From Cytophagales bacterium (lineage in GTDB: Bacteria > Bacteroidota > Bacteroidia > Cytophagales > Bernardetiaceae), in contig RDZD01000019.1 of NCBI GenBank assembly GCA_004293815.1, positions 1 to 64,000 of the forward strand: DNA of 64,000 nt, given 5' to 3'. The notes under the pieces were generated by a model. That model worked only from the letters and a program-made list of their open reading frames with translations. It ran no database searches and was not told the DNA's origin. Made by a program: the position numbers and the translations under genes. Shown here one piece after another: positions 8,816-16,259 of this stretch (positions within the stretch are counted from its first letter, which is position 1; each line of letters starts with the position of its first letter).

Positions 8816-10123
8816 TTGGGAAGACACACCATACGCACTGTTTTGGTTTTAGCCATTATCTCTATTTTGGGCATTCTTTCTGCCCAAATCTACTGGCTAA
8901 GCATTCTGCTCGACATCAAAGAAAAGCAGTTTAACCAAAGTATGTACATTGCGCTTCGCAATGTTGCCATACGTATCGCGTCTTTCAATAAAAGCTCTTT
9001 GGTAAGTCCTAATCCTGTCAATCAGATTTCTTCAGATTATTTTGTAGTGAATACAGATAGCAAAATAGACGCAAATATTTTGGAATATTACCTCAAAAGC
9101 GAGTTTGCAGAGCGCGAATTGTTTGTAGATTTTGAGTATGGCATTTATAATTGCGAAAGCGATAAAATGGTTTATGGTAATTACGTAAGCTTTGATAATA
9201 ACCGCAAAGCAAGTCGTATCAGTACCGATCTGCCCAAGTGGAGTGAGTATAGCTATTATTTTGGGGTGCGTATCCCTTCCCGAGTGTCATACATCTCTAA
9301 TCAAATGGGCATTTGGATTTTTATGACGCTCATTTTGGCCGTGGTAGTCTTGTTTTTTGGTTATACCATTTTTGTAATTCTTAAACAACGTCGTTTGTCA
9401 GAAGTTCAAAAGAGTTTTATCAACAACATGACACATGAGTTCAAAACGCCCATATCTACCATTGCCATTTCTGCCGAAGTGCTCCTCCAGCCCCAAATTC
9501 TCTCTAACCCACAACGCTTGACGAACTACGCCAACATCATTAAAAGCGAAAATATGCGGCTTAAAAGTCAGGTAGAGAAAGTGCTTCAAATGGCCAAAAT
9601 AGAAAAAGAAAAGTTAGCCCTCAAAAAGGAAGACTTTTTACTCAATGAGCTTCTGGAAGAAATAAGCCTCAACATGACTCCCAAAATCAAAGAGGTGAAT
9701 GGTTCATTAGAGTTAGATATTGCCCCTACTCAAGACCTTATACTTAATGCAGACCGCATACACCTCACTAACGTATTTTATAACCTCATTGACAATGCAC
9801 TCAAATATACTGAGAGACCACCTGAAATTAAGATTACGGCTGTTCGCAAGGAAAAATGGCTGCATATTGCTGTAGAAGACAACGGCATTGGTATTGCCAA
9901 AGAACATCAAAAAAAGGTTTTTGATCAGTTCTACCGCGTACCCACTGGCGACGTACACGATGTAAAAGGTTTTGGCTTGGGTCTAAACTATGTGAGCTTG
10001 GTGGCCAAAGCTCACCGATGGAGGCTTTCTGTAGAAAGCGAGCTGCTCAAAGGCAGTATTTTTTCGGTGAGTATTCCATTGCGTCAAACCCATCAAGTTG
10101 CTCATCAACCATCAACGAAATAA
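8816..10123 (+). CDS. orphan sensor histidine kinase
   Basis: Inner-membrane two-component sensor kinase of 435 residues. Membrane segments at about 8-30 and 163-188 enclose a periplasmic sensing domain of about 130 residues with no recognisable fold. A short linker without a clear HAMP leads to the dimerisation/phosphotransfer helix with His207 (MTHEFKTPIS), then the ATP-binding domain with N box (NLIDNALKYT), G1 (VEDNGIGI), F box (FDQFYRV) and G2 (GFGLGL). The frame has a stop at 8765 and no ATG until well inside the periplasmic domain, so TTG 8816 is the only start that keeps the first membrane helix. No response regulator is adjacent; the M42 peptidase 27 nt downstream may be co-transcribed. 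Confidence 0.92.
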   Translation: MGRHTIRTVLVLAIISILGILSAQIYWLSILLDIKEKQFNQSMYIALRNVAIRIASFNKSSLVSPNPVNQISSDYFVVNTDSKIDANILEYYLKSEFAERELFVDFEYGIYNCESDKMVYGNYVSFDNNRKASRISTDLPKWSEYSYYFGVRIPSRVSYISNQMGIWIFMTLILAVVVLFFGYTIFVILKQRRLSEVQKSFINNMTHEFKTPISTIAISAEVLLQPQILSNPQRLTNYANIIKSENMRLKSQVEKVLQMAKIEKEKLALKKEDFLLNELLEEISLNMTPKIKEVNGSLELDIAPTQDLILNADRIHLTNVFYNLIDNALKYTERPPEIKITAVRKEKWLHIAVEDNGIGIAKEHQKKVFDQFYRVPTGDVHDVKGFGLGLNYVSLVAKAHRWRLSVESELLKGSIFSVSIPLRQTHQVAHQPSTK

Positions 10124-10150
10124 TCTTGTTTTATTAACTTCAAATAAATT

Positions 10151-11212
10151 ATGAATCAATCTTTTAATACAGCTTTGCTCAGTACACTTACCCAAGCGGC
10201 AGGTGTGTCGGGCTTTGAGGACGGTATCAGAGGGGTTTTGTTAGAAAATCTCAAAGGCTTAGTAGACTCTGTGGAAGTCGATAACATTGGAAATGTATAT
10301 GCCTACAAAAAAGGTGAAGAGTCCAACGCGCCCACACTGCTGGTAGAGGCTCACATAGATGAAATAGGCTATGTGGTGTCACACATTGAAGACAAAGGCT
10401 TTTTGCGCTTCCATACCTTAGGCGGTTTTGACCCTAAAACTTTTACTGCGCAGCGTGTACAGGTACATGGGCGAAAGACGCTTACTGGCGTAATAGGCAG
10501 CCGCGCTATACACAGTATGAAAGACGAAGAGCGCGCCAAAGCACCTAAACAAGAAGATTTTTTTATTGATTTAGGGTTGCCTAAAGAAGAGGTGGTAAAA
10601 TACGTCAGTGTGGGCAATCCCATCACGCGTGTGGGAGAGCTAATTGAAATTGGTAACTGTGTATCTTCGCGCTCGTTGGACAATCGGGTGTCGGTCTTCA
10701 TCATTTTAGAAGCCCTTAAAAAAATTCAAAAATGCCCCTATAACCTAGTGGCCACTTTTACGGTGCAAGAAGAGGTAGGCTTACGCGGTGCGATGGTGGC
10801 GGCTCATAAAATAGACCCTGATTTTGCTATTTGTTTGGATGTAACCATAGCCAATGACACACCAGGCGGCGGCTCGGGAGCAGAGCGCGTCAGCGAACTC
10901 GGCGAAGGGGCGGCTATTAAGATACTGGACGGCGGTGTGATTTGTGATCCGCGTATGGTAGACTTTTTACGCTCCACCGCAGACCGCAACAGCATCAAGC
11001 ATCAAAACGATTTGCTTATTTTACGTGCCCAAACTACCACCCACATGCTACAACTTATGGGCAGAAAGGGCGCAGTGGCTGGAGGGATTTCTATTCCCAC
11101 ACGCTATTTACACCAAACCATAGAAACTGCTCATAAAGAAGATATTACAGCTTGTATTGAACTCTTGGCCGCTGCCATTGAAACGGTCAATAAATTTCAT
11201 TGGGAACGCTAA
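10151..11212 (+). CDS. M42 family metallo-aminopeptidase (second copy)
   Basis: A 353-residue M42 aminopeptidase/endoglucanase-like protein, closer to the classical FrvX/YsdC type than the first one. Metal and catalytic residues: His68 and Asp70 (AHIDEIGY), Asp177 (LDNRV), Glu207/Glu208 (VQEEVGLRG), Asp230 (CLDVT) and His321 (RYLHQTIE). The PDZ-like/apical insertion between about 80 and 165 includes SRAIHSM. The M42 mechanism needs two divalent metals and the enzymes assemble into dodecameric cages; this is family knowledge, not seen here. It starts 27 nt after the kinase gene, so an operon is likely. A structured element lies 40 nt after its stop. Confidence 0.94.
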   Translation: MNQSFNTALLSTLTQAAGVSGFEDGIRGVLLENLKGLVDSVEVDNIGNVYAYKKGEESNAPTLLVEAHIDEIGYVVSHIEDKGFLRFHTLGGFDPKTFTAQRVQVHGRKTLTGVIGSRAIHSMKDEERAKAPKQEDFFIDLGLPKEEVVKYVSVGNPITRVGELIEIGNCVSSRSLDNRVSVFIILEALKKIQKCPYNLVATFTVQEEVGLRGAMVAAHKIDPDFAICLDVTIANDTPGGGSGAERVSELGEGAAIKILDGGVICDPRMVDFLRSTADRNSIKHQNDLLILRAQTTTHMLQLMGRKGAVAGGISIPTRYLHQTIETAHKEDITACIELLAAAIETVNKFHWER

Positions 11213-11251
11213 AACCTAAATGGGTTTTTGTCAGTTTAAGGAGTATAGTTC

Positions 11252-11350
11252 AGGGTTGTTCTGATAAGTTGAGCCTAAAGCTTTGGTAGTTTATGCCAAA
11301 TAGCTTTTGTTTAGCAAACTAACAAGCTTTCAGAACAACCCTTGTTTTTT
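11252..11350 (+). terminator. branched stem structure with T tract after M42 gene
   Basis: Outer arms 11252-11263 and 11331-11342 pair perfectly over 12 bp across 67 nt and are followed by a T run (11345-11350). Inside, 11278-11286 pairs with 11296-11306 (two-base bulge) and 11309-11312 may pair with 11316-11319, giving a branched fold. It is probably an elaborate terminator for the peptidase transcript; a structured leader or small RNA is possible. Confidence 0.5.
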
Positions 11351-11383
11351 AAATTTGGACTACACTTCTTAGCTCTCAGGATT

Positions 11384-11872
11384 ATGAAAATATCTTTTTT
11401 TTGGACAATTCTTTGTTGTGTCCTGATGCAGCAAGTTGTCATAGCACAAGACATTCTTAGACTCACATCCTTTAATGGGAAGAGGAAACACATTCTGGCG
11501 GGGCAAGAAGTGAGGTTTAAGCTCAAGGAAAATACGCGTTTGGTCTTTAATGATCGTGCCTTAGGTTTTACGGATAGCACTCTGGTGCTGCAGGATGCAC
11601 AAATGCACTTGTCTTATCAACGCATTAAAATGTTTTATTTCAAACGCCAATGGACGGAAGGAATGCGTTATGGGGCTTCGTATGTTGCGGGTGGTTTTTT
11701 GTTTGGAGCTGCTGTTTCGCCGCTATACAGGCGTGAATCCATTAACTATATTCCTCAAGACCAGCTCATTTTGGGACTTGTTTTTTTAGCATTTTCTCAA
11801 AGTCTGCGAATCTGGAAATGGAAAAGCATACAGCCTTTCAAAGAGGCGCGTTTGTTTGTGGAGCGCAGATAA
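11384..11872 (+). CDS. secreted or membrane hypothetical protein
   Basis: From ATG 11384 this is a 162-residue protein with a clear signal peptide (MKISFFWTILCCVLMQQVVIAQ). An upstream TTG at 11342 would place the start inside the terminator stem and spoil the signal peptide, so ATG 11384 is preferred. Two short hydrophobic stretches near the C-terminus (ASYVAGGFLFGAAVSPL and LILGLVFLAFSQSL) suggest membrane anchoring. The middle (GQEVRFKLKENTRLVF, GFTDSTLVLQDAQ) looks like a small beta domain. This layout is common among uncharacterised Bacteroidota envelope proteins; function unknown. It stands alone. Confidence 0.75.
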   Translation: MKISFFWTILCCVLMQQVVIAQDILRLTSFNGKRKHILAGQEVRFKLKENTRLVFNDRALGFTDSTLVLQDAQMHLSYQRIKMFYFKRQWTEGMRYGASYVAGGFLFGAAVSPLYRRESINYIPQDQLILGLVFLAFSQSLRIWKWKSIQPFKEARLFVERR

Positions 11873-12091
11873 AAACTAGCTCTTTTCTAGTCTCATAACG
11901 TGTGTGAGAACTTCCCTTTGTTTCTGAATTTGATTAGGGTGTTTTGACTTAGTCTTTTTGCTCAAAGCGGCGGAATTGATAGCTGTAATTTTCTGTTATC
12001 CTGCTTGTTGTGTTCGCTGAGCTTACATATGCTTCAACTAAATTTGCGGGTTTTCGTATATATAGGCAGTAGTTTTAACTTAAACAAACAA

Positions 12092-12973
12092 ATGGATTCT
12101 GCTTTAAAAAAACGCTTAAGCATTTTGGGTGCTGCTATTATAGCACTGTTTTTAATCAACAATTTTTTCTTCACTATAACACGCATAGAAGCGGGTTATG
12201 TGGGTATTAAGGTCAATTTATTTGGCTCAGGCAACGAACGAGGTGTTCAAGACATCACAGAGGTGGCAGGCTGGGTGTTTTACAGCCCGCTAAGCTCTCG
12301 CATTTATGAGTTTCCTACCTTTGTGCAACACAAGGTTTGGACTGCTGATATTCAAGAGGATAGCCCTACTAACGAAGAGTTCAACGTAACCACAAAAGAC
12401 GGTTTGAGCGTTTCTTTTGATGTTGGTTTAGATTACCGTGTTATTCCTAGTAAGGTGGCTGAGATATTTAGAACCTATCGTCGGGACTTACCACGAATCA
12501 CTAACGAGTTTATAAGAACCTCTGTTAGAAACTCTTACAACACCATAGCTTCTACTTATTCTGCCGAAGAGTTGGTCTCTAAACGTTCTCAGTATGAAAG
12601 CGAGGTACGCAAAGATTTAGTGGCGAGTCTTCGTGCTGCTGGTTTTGAGATTTCTCAAGTAGCCATTGTTGGAAAGGTGAGGCTTCCCAAGCAAATAGAA
12701 GATGCCATCAACTCCAAGATTCAAGCTGTTCAAGATGCCATTCGTACCGAAAACGAAAAGCAACGCGTAATAGCTGAGGCAAGCAAAGATATTGAACACG
12801 CCAGAGGTGCGGCAGAGGCCATGCGCATACGATCTGATGCAGAAGCCAAAGCAAACCTAGTAGTGGCACAAACCCTTAACCCTTTACTTGTCCAGAAAAT
12901 GTACATAGATAAATGGGACGGTAAGTTGCCCGTCTACGGTACAGTGCCTCAAATGATGATGCCAATCAAATAA
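12092..12973 (+). CDS. SPFH/prohibitin family membrane protein
   Basis: A 293-residue band-7 (stomatin/prohibitin/flotillin/HflK-C) protein. ATG 12092 gives the usual layout: a short cytoplasmic lead, one membrane helix (LSILGAAIIALFLINNFFFT), then the SPFH domain beginning IEAGYVGIKVNLFG. A predicted coiled coil rich in Ala and Glu follows (EAMRIRSDAEAKANLVVAQ). An in-frame TTG at 12005 adds 29 residues with no family resemblance, so it is rejected. Such proteins form large membrane rings that organise the bilayer or restrain FtsH. No NfeD-type or protease partner is adjacent. A terminator follows, isolating it from rpsT. Confidence 0.92.
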   Translation: MDSALKKRLSILGAAIIALFLINNFFFTITRIEAGYVGIKVNLFGSGNERGVQDITEVAGWVFYSPLSSRIYEFPTFVQHKVWTADIQEDSPTNEEFNVTTKDGLSVSFDVGLDYRVIPSKVAEIFRTYRRDLPRITNEFIRTSVRNSYNTIASTYSAEELVSKRSQYESEVRKDLVASLRAAGFEISQVAIVGKVRLPKQIEDAINSKIQAVQDAIRTENEKQRVIAEASKDIEHARGAAEAMRIRSDAEAKANLVVAQTLNPLLVQKMYIDKWDGKLPVYGTVPQMMMPIK

Positions 12974-12981
12974 TCCCCCTC

Positions 12982-13014
12982 AAAAACCTAAGCTTTCAAA
13001 AGTTTAGGTTTTTT
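12982..13014 (+). terminator. terminator after SPFH gene
   Basis: Arms 12982-12994 and 13001-13013 form a 13-bp stem with one G-U pair, a 6-nt loop and a run of T at its 3' side, nine nt after the stop codon. Confidence 0.8.
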
Positions 13015-13058
13015 CATAAAAAAGCAGATAAATATTTTTTATATCTGAAAAAGATCTG

Positions 13059-13066
13059 TACCTTTG
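13059..13066 (+). promoter_or_regulatory. -7 promoter element of rpsT
   Basis: TACCTTTG followed by GC matches the strong Bacteroidota TAnnTTTGC pattern. The start point should be near 13073, which leaves a leader of about 100 nt before the S20 start, long enough for regulation, although no stable fold is evident. Confidence 0.6.
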
Positions 13067-13172
13067 CAGCCTTAAAAGTTCTATGTATTAAACTCATTTG
13101 AGGAAAAGTTAATGCAAGACTAAGATATTTAACGTCTAGTTTGTTTTTAAAAAATATTGGATTCAAAATACC

Positions 13173-13427
13173 ATGGCAAACCATAAATCTGCAATAAAAA
13201 GAATTCGCTCAAACGAAGCCAAACGCTTGAGAAACCGCTATCAGCACAAGACAGCACGTACTTTTGTTCGCCGCTTGTTAGACCTCAAGAACAAAGCAGA
13301 GGCTACTACACTAATCAGTAAAGTATATGCTATGTTGGACAAGCTTGCCAAGAAAAACATCATTCATGCCAACAAAGCAGCCAACAAAAAATCTCAATTG
13401 GCAAAATACGTGGCATCTTTGGCTTAA
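13173..13427 (+). CDS. rpsT: 30S ribosomal protein S20
   Basis: An 84-residue basic protein, the normal length for bS20, which binds 16S rRNA early in small-subunit assembly. The family opening ANHKSAIKRIRSNEAKRLRNR is intact, and the helical C-terminus ends in the Ala/Lys pattern HANKAANKKSQLAKYV. It is flanked on both sides by terminators and has its own promoter, so it is a single-gene unit. Confidence 0.97.
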   Translation: MANHKSAIKRIRSNEAKRLRNRYQHKTARTFVRRLLDLKNKAEATTLISKVYAMLDKLAKKNIIHANKAANKKSQLAKYVASLA

Positions 13428-13452
13428 ATCTTTTTGATCTGAGACATTTCTT

Positions 13453-13489
13453 AAACAGCGAAGAACAATTGATTCTCTTCGCTGTTTTT
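13453..13489 (+). terminator. rpsT terminator
   Basis: A perfect 12-bp stem (13453-13464 with 13476-13487), 11-nt loop, ends in a T run, 26 nt after the rpsT stop. Confidence 0.85.
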
Positions 13490-13518
13490 ATGCATTATAA
13501 GCTAACCTAGAACGCATC

Positions 13519-14106
13519 ATGCTGACTGACAAAGATTATCGTTCTTATTTTGAAAAAGGTATTTCTTTTGAAACTTACCTTAGTAATATGACGCACGAGG
13601 CACTCAATCCTAATGACACGAAGTATACCAAATATGTACCAGCTAATTTGGCATATACGCACAGAGTGCTAGAACACATTGTGGTGTCTAAAGAGTTGCA
13701 TGTTCTTTTTGGGCGATTGAAGCAAAACCTAAACTGGTTGGTTATTAGTGAGCATTGGTGTGGTGATGCTTCAGAAACTGTTCCTATTATGCAAGCTGTG
13801 GCTGAGGCTTCCCATGGTAAAATTCTATTGCGCATCGTTTATCGCGACCAAAACCAGCCTCTTATCAATGCTCACCTCACTAATGGTGGACAAGCCATTC
13901 CTAAGCTTTTGCAGCTAGATGAGCACTATAATCTTCTCGGGAGCTGGGGAGCAAGACCTGTTCAAGCACAAGCTTTGGTTATGAACTTAAAGGCTGCCTC
14001 AGAGTCTTTATCCAATACCATCAAATCGGTTCACCAATGGTATGAAGCAGACAAAACGCGCTCTACTCAGGAAGAGCTTCATGCTTTACTGAACCTTGCT
14101 GTTTAG
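13519..14106 (+). CDS. thioredoxin-like family protein
   Basis: A 195-residue cytosolic protein of the thioredoxin-fold family found widely in Bacteroidota and Firmicutes. The redox-site region reads ISEHWCGDASETVPIM (residues about 76-91): the second Cys of a CxxC pair is replaced, leaving a single Cys (CGDA), so ordinary dithiol oxidoreductase activity is doubtful. The cis-Pro region (GGQAIPKLLQLD) and GSWGARP that follow are typical of the family. Start ATG 13519 is well placed 30 nt after the rpsT terminator. The physiological role is not established. Confidence 0.82.
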   Translation: MLTDKDYRSYFEKGISFETYLSNMTHEALNPNDTKYTKYVPANLAYTHRVLEHIVVSKELHVLFGRLKQNLNWLVISEHWCGDASETVPIMQAVAEASHGKILLRIVYRDQNQPLINAHLTNGGQAIPKLLQLDEHYNLLGSWGARPVQAQALVMNLKAASESLSNTIKSVHQWYEADKTRSTQEELHALLNLAV

Positions 14107-14482
14107 ACATGAGCACAACGTCTAAAGGTAGTGCTTATATGCCTTTTATTCAGGTGCTTAACTTAATATTTCTATCTTTGAAACTTCGTAATAAAAAACC
14201 TTGATAAGTAAAAAAACTGGTTTCGCTATTTTGCGAAGTTATAATGCATTAAAAAAACATAAAATGTTTCTTTTTTTAGAATGCAGTGCTTATTTTTGTG
14301 AAGCCTTGTATGCTTCTGAGCAACGACTTCTTTGGATGAACAAAAAAAATTATTCTAAATCAAATATTAAAGTCTGTTAAATAAAGTTAAAAGTTACTAA
14401 TATCACAAGAAAAGGCTTTAAGTTTGTGCATACAAGTTATAATTAAACAACTGATTTCTTAAACCACAGAAACCACTCTGTT
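14107..14482 (+). other. 376-nt intergenic region with promoter and weak hairpins
   Basis: No coding frame is visible. It contains TATCTTTG at 14173-14180, a small hairpin (ttcgc/gcgaa, 14222-14237) and an A/T-only hairpin around 14252-14275 ending in T residues. A transcript from about 14187 would either stop near 14275 (a short RNA) or run as a leader of about 295 nt into the secreted-protein gene at 14483. Another promoter closer to 14483 may exist but I could not recognise one. Confidence 0.4.
14173..14180 (+). promoter_or_regulatory. isolated -7 promoter element
   Basis: TATCTTTG fits the consensus exactly but is about 300 nt from the next start codon, with no -33 TTTG. Either it is a chance match, the start of a long leader, or the promoter of a short RNA. 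Confidence 0.35.
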
Positions 14483-14917
14483 ATGAAGAAGATTCTTATT
14501 TTTGTTTGTATCATGTTCTGCGGAATGTTTGCTTTTTCTGCTAACGCCCAAACGGCTTGCAACTCAGAGCTTTATAACAATATGGCTCTCAAAATGCTTA
14601 CGCCTGGTTACACTTTTGTAAAAAGTTACCGTATTGATGGAAAAGGTGGCGAACGTAAAAAAATTGAGTATACTTGTGTATTTAGCAAGGATACCAACTA
14701 CATGATTCGTATGGCTAGCAAAGATGGCAACCAGCAAGGTCTTATTGTAACGCTTTTTGACTCTAAGCGCGAACAACTGATTTCTAGCTACTTGAATGAC
14801 ACATTCTTCCCTGGCTGGCAGTATAAATGCAGTGCTACTGGTATCTATTACCTAAGCTTTACATTTAAAGACTCTAAAAGCTATTGTGGTGCTGCCGTTT
14901 TGGGCTTTCGCCGCTAA
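14483..14917 (+). CDS. secreted hypothetical protein
   Basis: A 144-residue exported protein with a textbook signal peptide (lysines, hydrophobic core, cleavage after ANAQ near residue 23). The mature part is a beta-rich domain with four Cys (TACNS, YTCVF, YKCSA, SYCGA), suggesting two disulphides in the periplasm or outside. The pattern of a strand with YxCVFSKDTNYMIR and a final strand CGAAVLGF looks like a small beta-sandwich; I do not recognise the family. It is monocistronic and ends in a bidirectional terminator. Confidence 0.82.
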   Translation: MKKILIFVCIMFCGMFAFSANAQTACNSELYNNMALKMLTPGYTFVKSYRIDGKGGERKKIEYTCVFSKDTNYMIRMASKDGNQQGLIVTLFDSKREQLISSYLNDTFFPGWQYKCSATGIYYLSFTFKDSKSYCGAAVLGFRR

Positions 14918-14944
14918 GCGATTTGCTATAAATTGTTTGCTTTT

Positions 14945-14981
14945 AAAAAAGCCTATCCCACAAAAGGATAGGCTTTTTTTT
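14945..14981. terminator. bidirectional terminator
   Basis: An 8-bp GC-rich stem (14951-14958 with 14966-14973) is flanked by six A and eight T, serving the secreted-protein gene (plus) and the binding-lipoprotein gene (minus). Confidence 0.88.
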
Positions 14982-15006
14982 GTATGAGTGCTCTAAAGTA
15001 CCTTTC

Positions 15007-16146
15007 TTAGTTGCTAGTGATGGGCTGATAAAAATATAAACTATCGGTACGGCCTTCTATGATATTTACCAAATCTTGAAGTACCAGATCAGGTGAGGTA
15101 ATGCCTGTTTCAAAAAAATCATTCCCATTTCCATTGATGCGTTTTGTAGGGTTGTACATTTGGTTTGTTCGATAGACCTTCAACTTTTGAAACACCTCCT
15201 GCTCTGCTCTCAGCTGTTGCTTAGTGTGATGTAGGCTGGAATTTACGAGCCATAAATCAGCATTAAGCCCCTTTACAAGCACATTTTCTAAGCTTAAAGG
15301 TACGCTAGGTCTACCTGTAAGGTCTTTAAAACAATAATCACCACCAGCGTCTTGTATGAGTTGAGCAGGGAAACTCTTACCGCTTGGTGTATACCAAACA
15401 TCTTTGTAAGGGATATTACAAAACACAGTTTTAGAGTTTTGAGTTCGTACGCGCTTTTTGATAGCTAAGTAATTGTTTTCTATCTTGTTAAATAGCCCTA
15501 TAGCTTTGTCCTCTTGGTTGAAAAACGATGCAATAAACACCAGCCATTCAGCTTGTGCCAAAGGACTAGCCTCCATTTGCTCGCTGGTATAAATAACAGG
15601 CAGTTTTAAGATATCTAATATGGCTTGAGTGGACTCATTACTAGGATCGTAAAAGGTAAATATAGCCTCTGGTTGTAAGCTAAGTAAAAGCTCTTTGTTC
15701 AAACCAGAGCCATTCGCAGAGCTAATTTCTTTGATCTGTGTATTCTGAACTGCTATTTTTAACTTCGGGTTATATAAATAGTTACTTCCACTGAAACCAA
15801 CAATACATTTTTCCTGCTCCAACATATCAAACCAAGCTACAATGATAGTAGAGAGTAGGACTGTTTTACTTGGAACTTTAGCCAAATAAATGTATTTCTC
15901 AGACTTACTACTATCTGCTGAGCTGCCTAGCCAATATTTTTTATCCACCGTTTTTTGGTGAATTACTTTATAATCATCATAGTAAGTAATCTGAAACCCT
16001 GTAGCGTACTTAGGTTGCCAAGTTCTTAGAGGTTTATCCTGTTGATTGGTCTTTGTCTGGGATCGATCTTGGCAGGCTACCCCTAGAAGAAAAATGCCCA
16101 GCAGAACACTGAGCCTATTGAATAGAATTTGTATTGTCATAACCAA
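15007..16146 (-). CDS. ABC transporter substrate-binding lipoprotein (iron-siderophore/cobalamin type)
   Basis: A 379-residue cluster A-type (TroA/BtuF/FepB-like) solute-binding protein. The N-terminus has a hydrophobic stretch ending in LLGVACQ, a likely lipoprotein box with the lipidated Cys about residue 25. The two lobes are recognisable by SKTVLLSTIIVAWFDML and LLLSLQPEAIFTFYDP in the first, and a long linking helix then FPAQLIQDAGGDYCF and LVKGLNADLWLVNSS in the second. The start may be the first Met or the third residue. There is no permease or ATPase gene next to it, which is unusual but seen in Bacteroidota. Ligand unknown; Fe(III)-chelate or corrinoid is inferred from the fold. Confidence 0.85.
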   Translation of the reverse strand: MVMTIQILFNRLSVLLGIFLLGVACQDRSQTKTNQQDKPLRTWQPKYATGFQITYYDDYKVIHQKTVDKKYWLGSSADSSKSEKYIYLAKVPSKTVLLSTIIVAWFDMLEQEKCIVGFSGSNYLYNPKLKIAVQNTQIKEISSANGSGLNKELLLSLQPEAIFTFYDPSNESTQAILDILKLPVIYTSEQMEASPLAQAEWLVFIASFFNQEDKAIGLFNKIENNYLAIKKRVRTQNSKTVFCNIPYKDVWYTPSGKSFPAQLIQDAGGDYCFKDLTGRPSVPLSLENVLVKGLNADLWLVNSSLHHTKQQLRAEQEVFQKLKVYRTNQMYNPTKRINGNGNDFFETGITSPDLVLQDLVNIIEGRTDSLYFYQPITSN

Positions 16147-16192
16147 TATAGCGTTAAGATCTATTGCGCAACTATAACATATGTAAGTCCTA

Positions 16193-16234
16193 AAACGACA
16201 AAAGGTTACTTCGCGAAGTAACCTTTTGTCGTTT
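16193..16234. terminator. 42-bp perfect palindrome between ompA-like gene and binding-protein gene
   Basis: Two 21-nt half-sites (16193-16213 and 16214-16234) are exactly complementary with no spacer, so RNA from either strand can form a hairpin of about 19 bp capped by TCGCGA. It begins 26 nt past the stop of the OmpA gene (minus strand) and ends about 46 nt before the ATG of the binding protein. Termination of the OmpA transcript is the simplest role, although no T tract follows. Confidence 0.75.
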
Positions 16235-16259
16235 GAATAAGATTAGCAGAAAAAATATT

